Notes: generated from the letters alone by a model not told the origin. 64,000 nucleotides of DNA from Nakazawaea peltata (GCA_001599355.1 BCGQ01000005.1:748222-812221); one strand, 5' to 3'; positions 9,801 to 18,603 are shown, numbered from the stretch's first letter. Made by a program: numbers and translations.

Positions 9801-11757
9801 TGACCTTGGATTGAATAACAAGAGCTGTCATATCAGCCAATTGATCCAATGGGTTACGTAACAAATTGAACAAAGACAAGGCAGTGAAGGCAACTGGGGC
9901 AGTCAAAGTGTTTCCATCAACAACAATGTAACAGTAGAAAGAAATCAAGGTGATCAAAGTAGGAGAAAGGAACCAAATAATGGCAGAACAAGCCCAAACG
10001 ATACATCTCATCTTCAACTTATTCAACTCTTCCTCTCTTACCTTGATGATTCCTTCGGCAAACTTGTCTTCCCATCCGAAGAATTTGATGATTCTAATAC
10101 TTTGGAAAGCCTCGTTCAATTTCTGGATTCTCTTGTCGGTAATCTTAAGCATTTCTCTTTGGTATCCACCCAAGAATTTGGACATCTTATAATTGACTGG
10201 TAACAACAGGAAAAGAACCAGATATCCAGCTACAGCTGACCATCCTAAAAGGTCAAACAACAAATAAGTAGAGATGATGATCATCAAGAAAGCACTGAGG
10301 AAATAGTGCAAATAACCCGAGATTTCCGACACTTTGAAAGCATCTACGGCCATCAAATTGATGATAGAACCCAAATCGGCACTTTCCTTCTTCTCTTCAC
10401 CATCTTTGTCGGTCTTCTTATCGTCTTCACCTTCAGATTCGGACTCTTCCTCGGATTTCTTAACTTGCTCAATGCTAATTCTTCTTCTTAAAGCCTTAGC
10501 ATAAACTTCTCCAATGATAATGGCCTTCAATCTGACACATAATCTTCTTCCTAAGAACAAAGATCTACCGTTACAACAGGAGTCGACGAGTCTGAATCCC
10601 AATAACAAAAATACGAATAACCAAGCCAAAGATTTTGGTGTGGACTCCTGGTCTTCTACGTACTCTAAAATTTTCTTCAATAAAATCGATGGGGCAAATA
10701 CCAAGAACGAATCAATTGTAGTCCACATGAATTGAACCAGAATGATGTATCTGAAATACTTGATCAATCTACCCATGAATTTGTAAGAGGATTTCATGTT
10801 CTCGAACTGTTGGACAATGCTGAAGGAGTGGTCATCTCCTCTCAAACCCCAAATCTTGTCCTGGGTCAAATTGTCATTGTACGAGAAGGTGATCAACTTG
10901 TTGATCCATTGGTAGGTCATCAAGTCCAATAAAGAAGATTTAGGTTCCGGGGATGGGATACCTCCGGTAGAGGTGACATAGATCTTAGCAGGCTTGTCTC
11001 CGATCTCGGCAGTGTAAATGATGATGGTCAAGCCGATAACCGAGAGAGAGCTCAAAATATAGTACCATCTGATTTGAACCGAGCCGACATTGTCAATTAA
11101 AGCCGATCTCAAGAGGAAAAGGGCAGGGAAAAAATTGGCCGTATAAAGAAAGACCGATTGTTTCCACAAATTGGGCAAATATTGCGTGCCCAGTTTGTCT
11201 AAAGACATAAGGCGCACGGTGGAAATGAAAAGGGCATAAACCCAAATGGAAAGCTTGATGAAGGGCAAGAAAGGAATGGCCTGGTACTCGGCGGCTAATG
11301 ATGGAACGAAGATGGGGCCGGCACTAAGACAGACGTTGAAGATGATCAACACCTCTTCCAAGGCGACTCTTAATCTTTCGCCAAATGAACGGTATTCCAA
11401 CAGATAATGACCATGGTCGGACCCGTCATCGTTCTTATGGACCAATTTTCTGATATCGAAATGGCGCTCGGTGATAGTTGGTTCATCTTCACCTAATTTG
11501 ATAGCGCCGTAGGAATGGTTACCTACAGTGGAGACGGAGGTGACCGAGGTCAATAAATCGGTGGTTTCTCCTTGTTCTTCCAAAACACGATACTTCTGTG
11601 ACGTATTTCTGATAAGGTATCTGGCAATCACGTAAAGAAACGAGATGGCGGCGACGGCCCCTGGGGCGGCAAGCTCCAACAGGAGGTGCCTACCGCAAGG
11701 GGTGAAGTCGTCGTATTCGAACCATTCGGACACGGGACACGTGAGATTATACGACAT
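6811..11757 (-). CDS. ABCC-type full-length ABC transporter, Ybt1/Vmr1 family (vacuolar)
   Basis: This 1648-residue protein has the ABCC layout: an extra N-terminal membrane domain, then TMD1-NBD1-TMD2-NBD2. NBD1 has Walker A GATGSGKTS (about 716), signature LSGGQKQR (about 822) and LLDDCLSAVD (about 845), with Asp replacing the catalytic Glu as is usual in ABCC NBD1. NBD2 has GRTGAGKST (about 1404), LSQGQRQL (about 1528) and a full LLDEATASID (about 1545). Strings such as AWLLNDTIKNNIVF and SHTALWIYENCITG match S. cerevisiae Vmr1/Ybt1. Those proteins sit in the vacuole membrane and pump bile acids, phosphatidylcholine, metals or drugs inward. A Lys/Glu-rich linker follows NBD1. The ATG at 11757 opens with a short lumenal CPVSEWFEYDDFTPC, like Vmr1's EVDDFT. 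The substrate cannot be inferred. Confidence 0.88.
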   Translation of the reverse strand: MSYNLTCPVSEWFEYDDFTPCGRHLLLELAAPGAVAAISFLYVIARYLIRNTSQKYRVLEEQGETTDLLTSVTSVSTVGNHSYGAIKLGEDEPTITERHFDIRKLVHKNDDGSDHGHYLLEYRSFGERLRVALEEVLIIFNVCLSAGPIFVPSLAAEYQAIPFLPFIKLSIWVYALFISTVRLMSLDKLGTQYLPNLWKQSVFLYTANFFPALFLLRSALIDNVGSVQIRWYYILSSLSVIGLTIIIYTAEIGDKPAKIYVTSTGGIPSPEPKSSLLDLMTYQWINKLITFSYNDNLTQDKIWGLRGDDHSFSIVQQFENMKSSYKFMGRLIKYFRYIILVQFMWTTIDSFLVFAPSILLKKILEYVEDQESTPKSLAWLFVFLLLGFRLVDSCCNGRSLFLGRRLCVRLKAIIIGEVYAKALRRRISIEQVKKSEEESESEGEDDKKTDKDGEEKKESADLGSIINLMAVDAFKVSEISGYLHYFLSAFLMIIISTYLLFDLLGWSAVAGYLVLFLLLPVNYKMSKFLGGYQREMLKITDKRIQKLNEAFQSIRIIKFFGWEDKFAEGIIKVREEELNKLKMRCIVWACSAIIWFLSPTLITLISFYCYIVVDGNTLTAPVAFTALSLFNLLRNPLDQLADMTALVIQSKVSIDRIQDFLDEEDTTKYEQLSHPRGPNSPLIGFENASFAWSKEASDFKLRDLNIDFKVGKLNVIIGATGSGKTSLLLALLGEMELLNGHVFLPGTEPRDDLIPDPSTGLTEAVAYCSQAAWLLNDTIKNNIVFAAPFNEQRYKAVIKACGLERDLQILDNGDETEVGEKGITLSGGQKQRVSLARALYSSARHVLLDDCLSAVDSHTALWIYENCITGDLMKDRTCILVSHNVALTVTEAEWVVVMDNGRVKNQGLPMKLLELGDLGDDDLVRTSVISRTNSSAELLKKSKDPKELQKKADKIESKLKQIVKEEELEQELLKKADGPKSKLIQEETKSDGTVKLSVYTEYAKDFGNKYIWALFFISMIGSQLIYMYQSWWLREWSLASEAEAQIQTAVATSVFGYQPLKAVQNFMTGLDWHRPLGGNSFRILKAHEHTTVYYIVIYSIIGFFFSLTSCLRILITFFGGIYASRTIFERMLFRILRAKLRFFDSTPIGRIMNRFSRDIESIDQELAICAEGFLMCGVQCIAVILLICLITPMFIFFAFIVMFLYYLVGVYYLALSRELKRYDSITRSPIHQHFTETLVGVPTIRAYGDERRFMIQNLNKIDDNSRPFFYLWVSNRWLSWRVDFVGSLVTFFAAVFVLLAVDKLDAGLAGLSLSYAIAFSDSALWIVRLYANVEMNMNSAERVQEYMRIEQEPPAIVPENEPPSSWPQLGAIEVKDVSLRYAPELPLVIKNVSFNVKPTEKIGIVGRTGAGKSTIITAFFRFLDPETGSIHIDGVDITKIGLTTLRQGITIIPQDPTLFTGTVRSNLDMFDQYSDYEIYVALKRVNLISLEELEAIQLNTKTTTEESENVNKFLDLNSHVAEGGSNLSQGQRQLMCLARSLLKAPKVILLDEATASIDYLSDAKIQQTIRDEFSGSTILTIAHRLRSIIDYDKILVMDAGKVVEFSDPYSLIINKESLFHDMCENSGELDVLINLAKEAFVLKKSGNK

Positions 11758-12874
11758 CTCCAGCAGTTTCGACCAATTAAGTAAATACCTTTGATAAACT
11801 ATCGATTAGAGTTTAGGAGGGTGAAAAGAAAAGCGTTTGGGATCTTTATATGAGAAAAATACAGAGCGAAATTTTGCAGTAAAAGTTTGCCGTATGGGGC
11901 AGAAGGGGTGCAGGGGCAGAAGATAGGGGGATGGGAGAGGAGTTGGGAGAAGGGGGGAGACGACGAAAAACGCGACAGGTGTTGGTGACACCATGGACTA
12001 CAATACGGTCAGACGAGTTAGGACACTATGACACGTCTCCCATATCCATCTATCCATCTAGACCTCCACAGTTATCTATAGTGGCGAATCTATTGATAGG
12101 GCACTTGAGCCGTACGCGCAGCCGAGGATGTTTTTCCGGGGGGCACAAAACGTTAGAGGTTAAGGTGAAGGGTGAGGTGAAGGGTAAAGTTAAGGGTAAG
12201 GTGAGTAGAAAGGAAAGAGATTAAATGAAGGTACGGGATTACTCATGGGATGATGTGATATGATGAGATATTATAACGTGATACATCGGTTTAATGAAGG
12301 GACTAAACTTAATTTCACCCACTCAACTCCCCTCGCTTGTTTCGTACTCGTTCTGCCCCAGGCTTATCCCTCTTTTCTGTCTCGGCCTCAACTACCGAAA
12401 AGGGCAAATCTGTAGGAGATAAGGAAAAAAAAATCCACACGACCGTTTAGGTAGTTTTCAAAGTTCTTAATAGTCAAAATGAGATGGAGAGTTCGGACGA
12501 ACTCGAGACAGAAAAAAACGTCAAATTTGACCTTATCACAGTGCTGCGGACATCCTAAGGGCAGATCCTGCTGCTTTTTGGAGCCGTTCCGTCACATGGC
12601 TTCGAGCGCGAACGATGACTCATCTTTCAAAAACTACATACTAAATAAAATTGTAAAATGCTCACTAAAAGCTTCCTTTTAAATTGATAATTTGCTCATC
12701 GTACTACAGCCTTGACTCGATGGGGCCAAGTTAAGGTCTATTTCGAGAAGGACATATTAAGAGCTTAAATTTACAATCTCTAATTCCATTTTGTTTATTT
12801 TTCAATATATAAAGTGGAGGTTATTACCGTATAATGATGATGTGATTAAAAAGATAAAGTCATAACGAAGAAGT
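11758..12874. other. Intergenic region upstream of the ABC transporter gene, downstream of RPL2
   Basis: I see no gene here. The part next to the ABC gene (about 11810-11980) is purine-rich on the + strand, so pyrimidine-rich on that gene's sense strand. An imperfect 12-bp tandem repeat of four units sits at 12159-12206. Short open frames in the region have no recognisable domain. No pleiotropic drug response element (TCCGCGGA type) was seen. Confidence 0.5.
12159..12206. repeat. 12-bp imperfect tandem repeat, four units
   Basis: Units read GTTAAGGTGAAG, GGTGAGGTGAAG, GGTAAAGTTAAG and GGTAAGGTGAGT. The 12-bp period keeps frame, so any open frame across it gives a Val-Lys-Gly-rich repeat, but nothing shows it is translated. 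It lies about 400 bases upstream of the ABC transporter start codon. Confidence 0.85.
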
Positions 12875-13904
12875 TTACTCTTGAGCAGTGTCCTTACCAG
12901 TCTTTCTACCAGTTCTTCTAGCAGCAATAAGACCAATCTTTTGACCAGCAACAGCACCTCTGGAAATAGTAGAAGCCTTACCAATATGTTGATGGTTACC
13001 ACCACCGTGAGGGTGATCAACTGGGTTCATGGCAACACCTCTAGTCTTTGGCCAAGAGTTTCTCTTAACTCTGTATTTGTGGAAGGCTCTACCAGCCTTC
13101 AACAATGGCTTGTCAATTCTACCACCACCGGCAACGACACCGATGACACCTCTGGCGTCGGATCTGATGACCTTCTTGGCACCAGATGGCAACTTAACTC
13201 TGGTCTTACCTTCATCTGGGTTGTGTCCAATAATGATAACGTAGTTACCAGAAGTTCTACCTAAAGCACCTCTGTCTCCTGGCTTCTCNTCAACGTTAGA
13301 GACGATGGTACCTTCTGGCATNGANCCCAAAGGCAAAACGTTACCAACGTTCAAAGAGGCCTTCTTACCGGCGTAGATGAATTGACCAGTGTAGACACCT
13401 TCGTTGGCAATGAAAGTCTCCTCACGTAACTTGTACTTGTATGGGTCACGGAAGGCAACCTTAGCCAATGGGGCACCTCTTCCTGGGTCGTGGATGATGC
13501 TCTTGACAACACCACGGATGTAACCGTGACGTTCAGCGTAGTCGAGGGTTCTCAACTTAGCAGCACCTTTTCTCAATCTGGTGTGAGAGGTGAAGATAGA
13601 ACCAGCACCTTTTCTTTGGTTACGAATAACTCTACCTGTAAATATATGTTAGTAATCTTGGTGCTTTCTCGGATAATAATGATAATATCAGTACTGGTCT
13701 GGAGTTCATGGGTCCTAGTGATCTTTTACATCCTCAAAAAATGTGTCCACGCTCCTTCACATCTTCAACACCCTTGATGATCCCTCATTCTCTTCATTTA
13801 ACGCCCTTTGATTATCTACATTCTTCATGGTCTATATCCCTTGTATCACATTCTCATTCTCTCCTGAACCACTGACTTATCCTCTACTACTCAAACATAC
13901 CCAT
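12875..13904 (-). CDS. RPL2: 60S ribosomal protein uL2 (Rpl2), spliced
   Basis: Ribosomal protein L2 lies near the peptidyl-transferase centre of the large subunit. Exon 1 is only ATGG (13901-13904). The intron is 13636-13900 (265 nt) with donor GTATGT, branch point TACTAAC at 13648-13654 and acceptor ACAG. Exon 2 is 12875-13635. Joined, it encodes 254 residues, the same length as S. cerevisiae Rpl2, starting [16 protein letters not shown]. The universally conserved [17 protein letters not shown] block is present near residues 205-220. Three N bases (13289, 13322, 13325) each fall on a third codon position: two codons are Gly (GGN) and Ser (TCN), and one is Glu or Asp (GAN; family consensus Glu). 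The promoter shares two exact motifs with RPL8. Confidence 0.97.
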
Positions 13905-13992
13905 TGTTGATTATAGTTTCTTGGTCTTGAATGGATAAAACCTTCGAATTATTATCAATAAATTAAGTATATTAAGAAAAAAAAACACAGAG

Positions 13993-14017
13993 AAAAAATT
14001 TTTCACCAAAAAATTTT
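13993..14017 (-). promoter_or_regulatory. A/T-mirror (RRPE-like) elements upstream of RPL2
   Basis: Two copies of an A6T4-5 element lie 89-113 bases upstream of the RPL2 start codon. The first sits in AGAGAAAAAATTTTTC, a 16-mer found exactly again upstream of RPL8. It resembles the ribosomal RNA processing element (GAAAAATTTT, bound by Stb3 in S. cerevisiae). A nucleosome-repelling poly(dA:dT) tract is the simpler alternative. Confidence 0.55.
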
Positions 14018-14147
14018 CCTCACTATGTGGAAGAGGGGGATGGTAGTGTATTGGAAAGGGAATTTCCGTTTTGGGCGAAATGAGAAAAGTGGTTAGAGCC
14101 AGGAGGGAAAAAACAGGTCACAACTACAAGATCCCAAAAGAGTAATT

Positions 14148-14160
14148 GGTGTTACGATGT
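14148..14160 (-). promoter_or_regulatory. 13-mer shared by the RPL2 and RPL8 promoters (RPL2 copy)
   Basis: GGTGTTACGATGT lies 244 bases upstream of the RPL2 ATG and is matched exactly upstream of RPL8 (18551-18563), in the same orientation relative to the gene. It is not a recognisable Rap1, Tbf1 or Homol-D site. A partial echo (GGTGTTATG) follows at 14166-14174. Confidence 0.55.
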
Positions 14161-14359
14161 TATGTGGTGTTATGCCGTCGTACATATTTAAAAGGGGATA
14201 CATCATACAAAGTAGGGGGGAATGAACAAAATCATCAAGACGTAAATATTTTGGGGGGAGTAGGTAGGATTATGGAAAGTGATTCTCTGGGTGATGAGAT
14301 CTAATGAAATAAGGAGAGTAACGGGAGCTTGAAGATATGGTTCTCTTGTGACTTTGCAA

Positions 14360-15347
14360 TTAAGCTTCAACAGCCTTTGTTTCAGGACCTTCACCATTGG
14401 ATTCTGGCAATTCTGTAGATCTTGTTTCTATCAGAACTGAAAGTGTGATGGCTTGATTACTGATTTCTTTACCGTTGAATTTCTCAATAGCTTCAAGTTG
14501 TTTCTCTTCTGATGCAAACTTAATGAAACCGATACCTTTGTTTCTAATTGGCACATTCTTCTTCTTTAAAGTGCGGTAGACCGAAGGTGATAAACTTCTA
14601 CGAGGAACAACCACTTTCAATGGTTCCAACTCTGTAAAGAATTCTCTGACTTGCTTGGCAGTCACATTTTCTTCCAAATTTTCTATGAAAACGGTATCTT
14701 TAGAAGGGATTCCTTGACTTAATGGAACTTTTTGAACCTTTGGCTTTGAGGAAACTTCCTTTTTAGCCTTTGTCTTCTGTTTCCTCGAAGGTTTATTGTT
14801 TTCTTTTACCTCTTCTTCTTCTACGGAGGCATTATTGGATTCTGGTGATTGCGATTCATCAGATGAGGCGCTATTAGGGGCCGAAGTTTCTTCAGTATTC
14901 TTGGCTACTTTCTTCTTCTTGACCAAAGCTGGTCTCTTCGGCCTGAGAGAAGGCGGCAATGATTGCTTCGCAAATAATTTCCTCCCCTTCCATTCTTGAC
15001 CATCAAGTTCTTCAAGAGCCTTCTTTGCTTCATCAACGGTCTTGAAAGTGACTAAAGCCTTACCAGAACTGACTTCTACGACACCTGAATGTCCTCTTCT
15101 TCTTGTCAATCTCTTTGGGAGTTCAATGGTTTCACTGATTGTATGTTAGTACTATGGGAAACTGGGGCATAAAAGGGGGTCACTCCACCTGTAAAGGGGT
15201 CACGTATGAAGGACGAAATACTTACACTTGATAATCCTCCAAAAAACTAGATAATTCGTCCACTGTAGCAGTGTATGAAACGTTTCCGAGCAAGATTTGC
15301 TCTTCAATGACCTTTTCTTCCTGAGTTGGCTGCGGCTCGGTAGACAT
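14360..15347 (-). CDS. Two-RRM RNA-binding protein, Sbp1/Rnp1-like, spliced
   Basis: Exon 1 is 15226-15347 (start MSTEPQPTQEEKV). The intron is 15135-15225 (91 nt) with donor GTAAGT, a TACTAAC branch point and acceptor TCAG. Exon 2 is 14360-15134. The joined product is 298 residues. RRM1 (about 18-100) begins ILLGNVSYTATVDEL and is only completed by the splice. A Lys/Ser/Glu-rich linker follows, then RRM2 (about 185-280) with TVFIENLEENVTAKQVREFF and GIGFIKFAS. The VPLSQGIPSKDTVFIENL entry into RRM2 resembles Sbp1 (IPLDQMERSKDTLYINNV), a yeast translation repressor and decapping activator in the nucleolus and cytoplasm. Unlike Sbp1 there is no RGG block between the RRMs, so it may be closer to Rnp1. 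The exact orthologue is uncertain. Confidence 0.8.
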
Positions 15348-16304
15348 TGTAACGGCGCTTAGCGGGGTGTCAAATATGATAAGTTGTGGGGCAGTTTATT
15401 TGTGATAGTGGCAATTGAACAGATGTGAGGGTGATTTCCAACTGTTCTGCTCTGTATGTTCTCTATGTAATTGATATCAGTACCTCTTGGTCCTCTTAAG
15501 TTGTGTTGGTTATCGAAGACGTGTTGATCGGAGCTTGTTGTGGCAAAGAAACCGAGTGACACACGACCCTGACAGGTTTTCTTCGAAGGTTCTTTGCGCG
15601 GGGATACTTTAAATGGAAGGTTCCTAAAGGGGAAAGAAAGATGGAGAGGGAAGAGAGGGAGAGAATTAGTAGGGAAAGAGAAGGGAAAAAAAGGAAAGGA
15701 CTAGTAGAGGAAAACAGAAGGGAAAAATAGAACGGAAAATAGTAGGAAAAACAGTAGGGAAGATTGGTAAGGAATTCGTAGGAAAGTTAAGTGGAGAAGA
15801 GATCTATAGAAGGGCCGACAAATGGTGTGAATATAAACTAAAATCTAACAAATATCTGCTCATCCCCCTTAAGTCTGATTCTCCTTTCTATCACACCCGA
15901 TTCTTTCACCCTCTACCCCTCTTCTATCCCCTCTCCCTACCCTTCTATCCCCTTCTCCTCCCTATAACCCCCTGTCCTACCTATTCTTTTCCTTCCTCTG
16001 CCACACCCTCCCCCTTTTCCACGTGTCAATAACCAGCCAATAATCTAGCCAATAACATTTTATTTTATTCAAAAAAATTTTTTTTACTCCTTACAAATCT
16101 CCCTATTATGCGTAAACAGTAAGGAAAATTACTATGCGCATTACCTCTCTCACTACCAATTTACTACTGTACTTTTTTTCATGTCTTCAACTTCCGTCCT
16201 GTTTTTCTCTCATTCTTTTAAATCAATATAAACTTTGGCTGTCCGCGAGTTCAAGTTTTGGTTAGATTATTATTGTAGTCCCATTTCAAAGTCAAGTGTT
16301 CAAT
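15348..16304. other. Divergent promoter region between the RRM-protein gene and QCR6
   Basis: There is no gene here. The + strand is almost purely purine at about 15617-15800 and almost purely pyrimidine at about 15866-16020, so each flanking gene has a pyrimidine-rich sense strand upstream. On the QCR6 side follow CACGTG (16020-16025), two CCAAT boxes (16037-16041, 16049-16053) and an A/T-mirror tract near 16066-16082. Confidence 0.6.
16020..16053 (+). promoter_or_regulatory. CACGTG and paired CCAAT boxes upstream of QCR6
   Basis: CACGTG (E-box, the Cbf1-type core) at 16020-16025 is followed by CCAAT at 16037-16041 and 16049-16053, 12 bases apart. They lie about 250-285 bases upstream of the QCR6 start codon. 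CCAAT is the binding core of the Hap2/3/4/5 complex that drives respiratory genes in yeast, which fits a cytochrome bc1 subunit. Binding is inferred. Confidence 0.6.
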
Positions 16305-16403
16305 ATGTCTGCTATTTTGCGTGAATTGATAGAATCCTTCGTTCCAACCGTTGCTTACGCCGAGGAACCAGAAGAAGAAGAAGTTGCTGAAGAGCCAGCC
16401 GCT

Positions 16404-16435
<32 letters not shown>

Positions 16436-16688
16436 AGATGAAGATGATGAAGATGAAGAGGAGGAAGAAGACCAATTTGATAAGTTAAAGAAGGAGTGTG
16501 CTGAGACAAAGCTGTGTGCTCACTACGTACACCACTATGCTGAGTGTGTCGAGAGAGTAACCGCTGCTCAAGAACTGCCTGACTACGACGAACAACCACG
16601 TAAGGAGGACTGTGTCGAAGAGTTCTTCCACTTGCAACATTGTCTTAACGACTGTGCTGCTCCAAAGTTGTTCTACAAGTTGAAATAA
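16305..16688 (+). CDS. QCR6: Cytochrome bc1 complex subunit 6 (hinge protein)
   Basis: This encodes a 127-residue acidic subunit of respiratory complex III that sits beside cytochrome c1 on the intermembrane-space side and helps electron transfer to cytochrome c. The N-terminus (MSAILRELIESFVPTV) is a short targeting-like segment. An almost continuous Glu/Asp run follows (about 22-62), then the conserved cysteine domain with KEDCVEEFFHLQHCLND (about 103-119) and a LFYKLK end, matching S. cerevisiae Qcr6 closely. The first ATG of the frame at 16305 is the start. Upstream CCAAT boxes suggest Hap-complex control. Confidence 0.95.
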
Positions 16689-17435
16689 GCATCTTTGAGG
16701 GTATCATATTATTATTTTTTTATTTTTATTACCATTTACAACCACCAGCATTAGCCAGTGGGCCGCCGCTTTTTGACATCTCAATTGTCAATGGACTCAT
16801 CATCAACATTATTACACCTCAAAAACCCTAAAAAAACATCAAGTGACAGATCATTCTTGGTCTTTGTCAATAATTTATTATTCAGTTTTTACAGCAAAAG
16901 TCATTCAACATCAAAATTGAATAAAAAAGCAATATTATATGGTACGGGAGTTTCAATTATCTCATGAACATAGTTGTATTGAACCTTACTGACCATGTTA
17001 TCATAATATTTATAAAAACTGCCAACTTCCTATATATATATCTACGTTAAATAAACAGATAGTCTTTTAGAGTCAAATTTGCAGTAGGATGTTCATTTGA
17101 GTATTAGGAGTAGGATTTTGGTAATATTGGTTCTACTTTTGGTATGTCCTGCCCCTACCTCTTTGTCATCTCCGCTGCTCCCACTACTCCCGCTACTCCT
17201 CACCCCCTACGTCACCCCCTAGTCCCTTCCACCTACTCCACCTTCTCCCTCCCCATCCCTTCCCTAATTTTCCCTCCGAGGCTCGATTAACATTAGCTTC
17301 GCTCAGATTGGCTACAAGCGATTTTAGCTAAGAAAAGCAGAAACTTATCGAGAATCTTGAGCATAATACGAAACTACACCCGAGCAATTTATAGATTATT
17401 GTGTTTTTCTATTTCCTTATACATTACAGTGTAAT
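16689..17435. other. Convergent 3' region between QCR6 and RPL8
   Basis: There is no gene here. AT-rich DNA follows QCR6, including AACCCTAA at 16824-16831. A C/T-rich tract of about 140 bases (17140-17280) is followed by the AT-rich 3' flank of RPL8. A small open frame at 16758-16967 has low complexity and no conserved feature. Confidence 0.5.
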
Positions 17436-18420
17436 TTACTCAGAAGCGGCCTTGACAGCGTTGGCAGCAGCCTTAGCTCTCTTTTCCAACTTGGCTTGAG
17501 CCTTGGCACCGACGATACCACCACCCCAGTGTCTTCTGGAGTCCTCGTACTTGTCAGCGAAGTTAGCGTTGATAGTAGAAACCAACTTGGCCAAAGCAGC
17601 CTCATCTTCTGGCTTAACCTCGGTCAAGGCAGCGACAGAAGAGGTCTTCTTGTGGACTAAAGTACCCAATCTAGCCTTACCCTTGATAATGGCGTATGGG
17701 ACACCCATCTTTCTACACAAAGCTGGCAAGAAGACGACCAATTCAATTGGGTCAACGTCGTTGGCGATCAAAACCAACTTAGCCTTCTTGTTCTCAACCA
17801 AGGAGACAACGTGGTTCAAACCGTACTTGACAACGTATGGCTTAGAGGAAACATCCTCCTTGGCCTTACCTTCGGCAATAGCAGCGGCTTCCTTGGTCAA
17901 TCTCTCCTTCTTCTCAGCAGCAGTCTCTGGTCTGTACTTGTTGAACAACTTGAAAGACTCAGCGGCGGTGTTTCTGTCCAAAGTTTGGGAGAATTGAGCA
18001 ATAGATGGAGGAACCTTCAATCTCAAAGACAAGATCTTCTTTTGTCTTTGCAATCTGACGTATTCTGGCCATTTGACAAATCTGGACAAGTTTCTCTTTG
18101 GTTGAATAGATTGACCAATACCAAAGTTCTTTGGAGTGGATTCGGTCAATGGGTTGGAGGAGGAGGCCTTGCTAGTCTTAGCGGCCAATGGAGCTGGAGC
18201 TACCTTCTTACCTTTTGGAGCCTGTTGAAGTAAATAGTTAGTATTTTGAGATCTTTAATCATATTTCGTGCTAAAGGGGTTACTTCCAAAGGCATCTGGT
18301 TCCTTCAAGGGGTAAATCTACATGGATTCCACCAAGGTGACCCAGATTTTCAAGTACCGCCCATATTCACACGGGTCCAAAGGTTGATATACCTTCGTTC
18401 TTAACGTCTTTACTTACCAT
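17436..18420 (-). CDS. RPL8: 60S ribosomal protein eL8 (Rpl8, L7Ae family), spliced
   Basis: Exon 1 is just the ATG (18418-18420). The intron is 18222-18417 (196 nt) with donor GTAAGT, branch point TACTAAC at 18237-18243 and acceptor CAACAG. Exon 2 is 17436-18221, giving 262 residues that start [12 protein letters not shown]. The L7Ae RNA-binding core spans about 120-215 ([29 protein letters not shown]). The family's [12 protein letters not shown] signature is at about 236-247. The protein binds 25S rRNA in the large subunit. Its promoter has a Tbf1-like palindrome and two motifs identical to ones upstream of RPL2, implying shared ribosomal-protein control. Confidence 0.96.
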
Positions 18421-18492
18421 TTTTGATGTTTATTCAATGAATATCCTTCTTAGATCCTTCTTACAATCGAATATTAAAGCTTTTTTTAAGAG

Positions 18493-18503
18493 AAAAAATT
18501 TTT
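18493..18503 (-). promoter_or_regulatory. A/T-mirror (RRPE-like) element upstream of RPL8
   Basis: This A6T5 element lies 73-83 bases upstream of the RPL8 ATG, within AGAGAAAAAATTTTTC (from 18489), identical to the RPL2 promoter copy. See the RPL2 element for interpretation. Confidence 0.55.
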
Positions 18504-18550
18504 CCCTCTAAGTGAAAAAGATGAAAAAGTCAAGGAAGCGCAGAGGAGGT

Positions 18551-18563
18551 GGTGTTACGATGT
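18551..18563 (-). promoter_or_regulatory. 13-mer shared by the RPL2 and RPL8 promoters (RPL8 copy)
   Basis: GGTGTTACGATGT lies 131 bases upstream of the RPL8 ATG, an exact match to 14148-14160. In both promoters it is distal to the A/T-mirror element and in the same orientation. The factor is unknown. Confidence 0.55.
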
Positions 18564-18603
18564 GAAATATGAGATGATGGAAAAAAAAGGGGGTTCGCGC
18601 ACT

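Larger units (their letters stand above)
13905..14359. other. RPL2 promoter region and 3' end of the RRM-protein gene
   Basis: This gap holds the RPL2 promoter. Going away from the RPL2 ATG there are two A/T-mirror elements (13993-14003 and 14008-14017), a purine-rich stretch (about 14020-14120) and the 13-mer GGTGTTACGATGT (14148-14160). No gene is visible; a short open frame at 14203-14397 is an out-of-frame shadow of the neighbouring 3' end. Confidence 0.6.

Noticed and set aside
11931-12224. 97-residue frame ending in a Val-Lys-Gly repeat
   Set aside because: The repeat comes from the 12-bp DNA tandem; the rest shows no conserved pattern.
12479-12682. 67-residue frame downstream of RPL2
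   Set aside because: Too short, with no conserved motif and no splice partner found.
13636-13900. Possible intron-encoded snoRNA in the long RPL2 intron
   Set aside because: I looked for C (RTGATGA) and D (CTGA) boxes in the right order and spacing and did not find a convincing pair.
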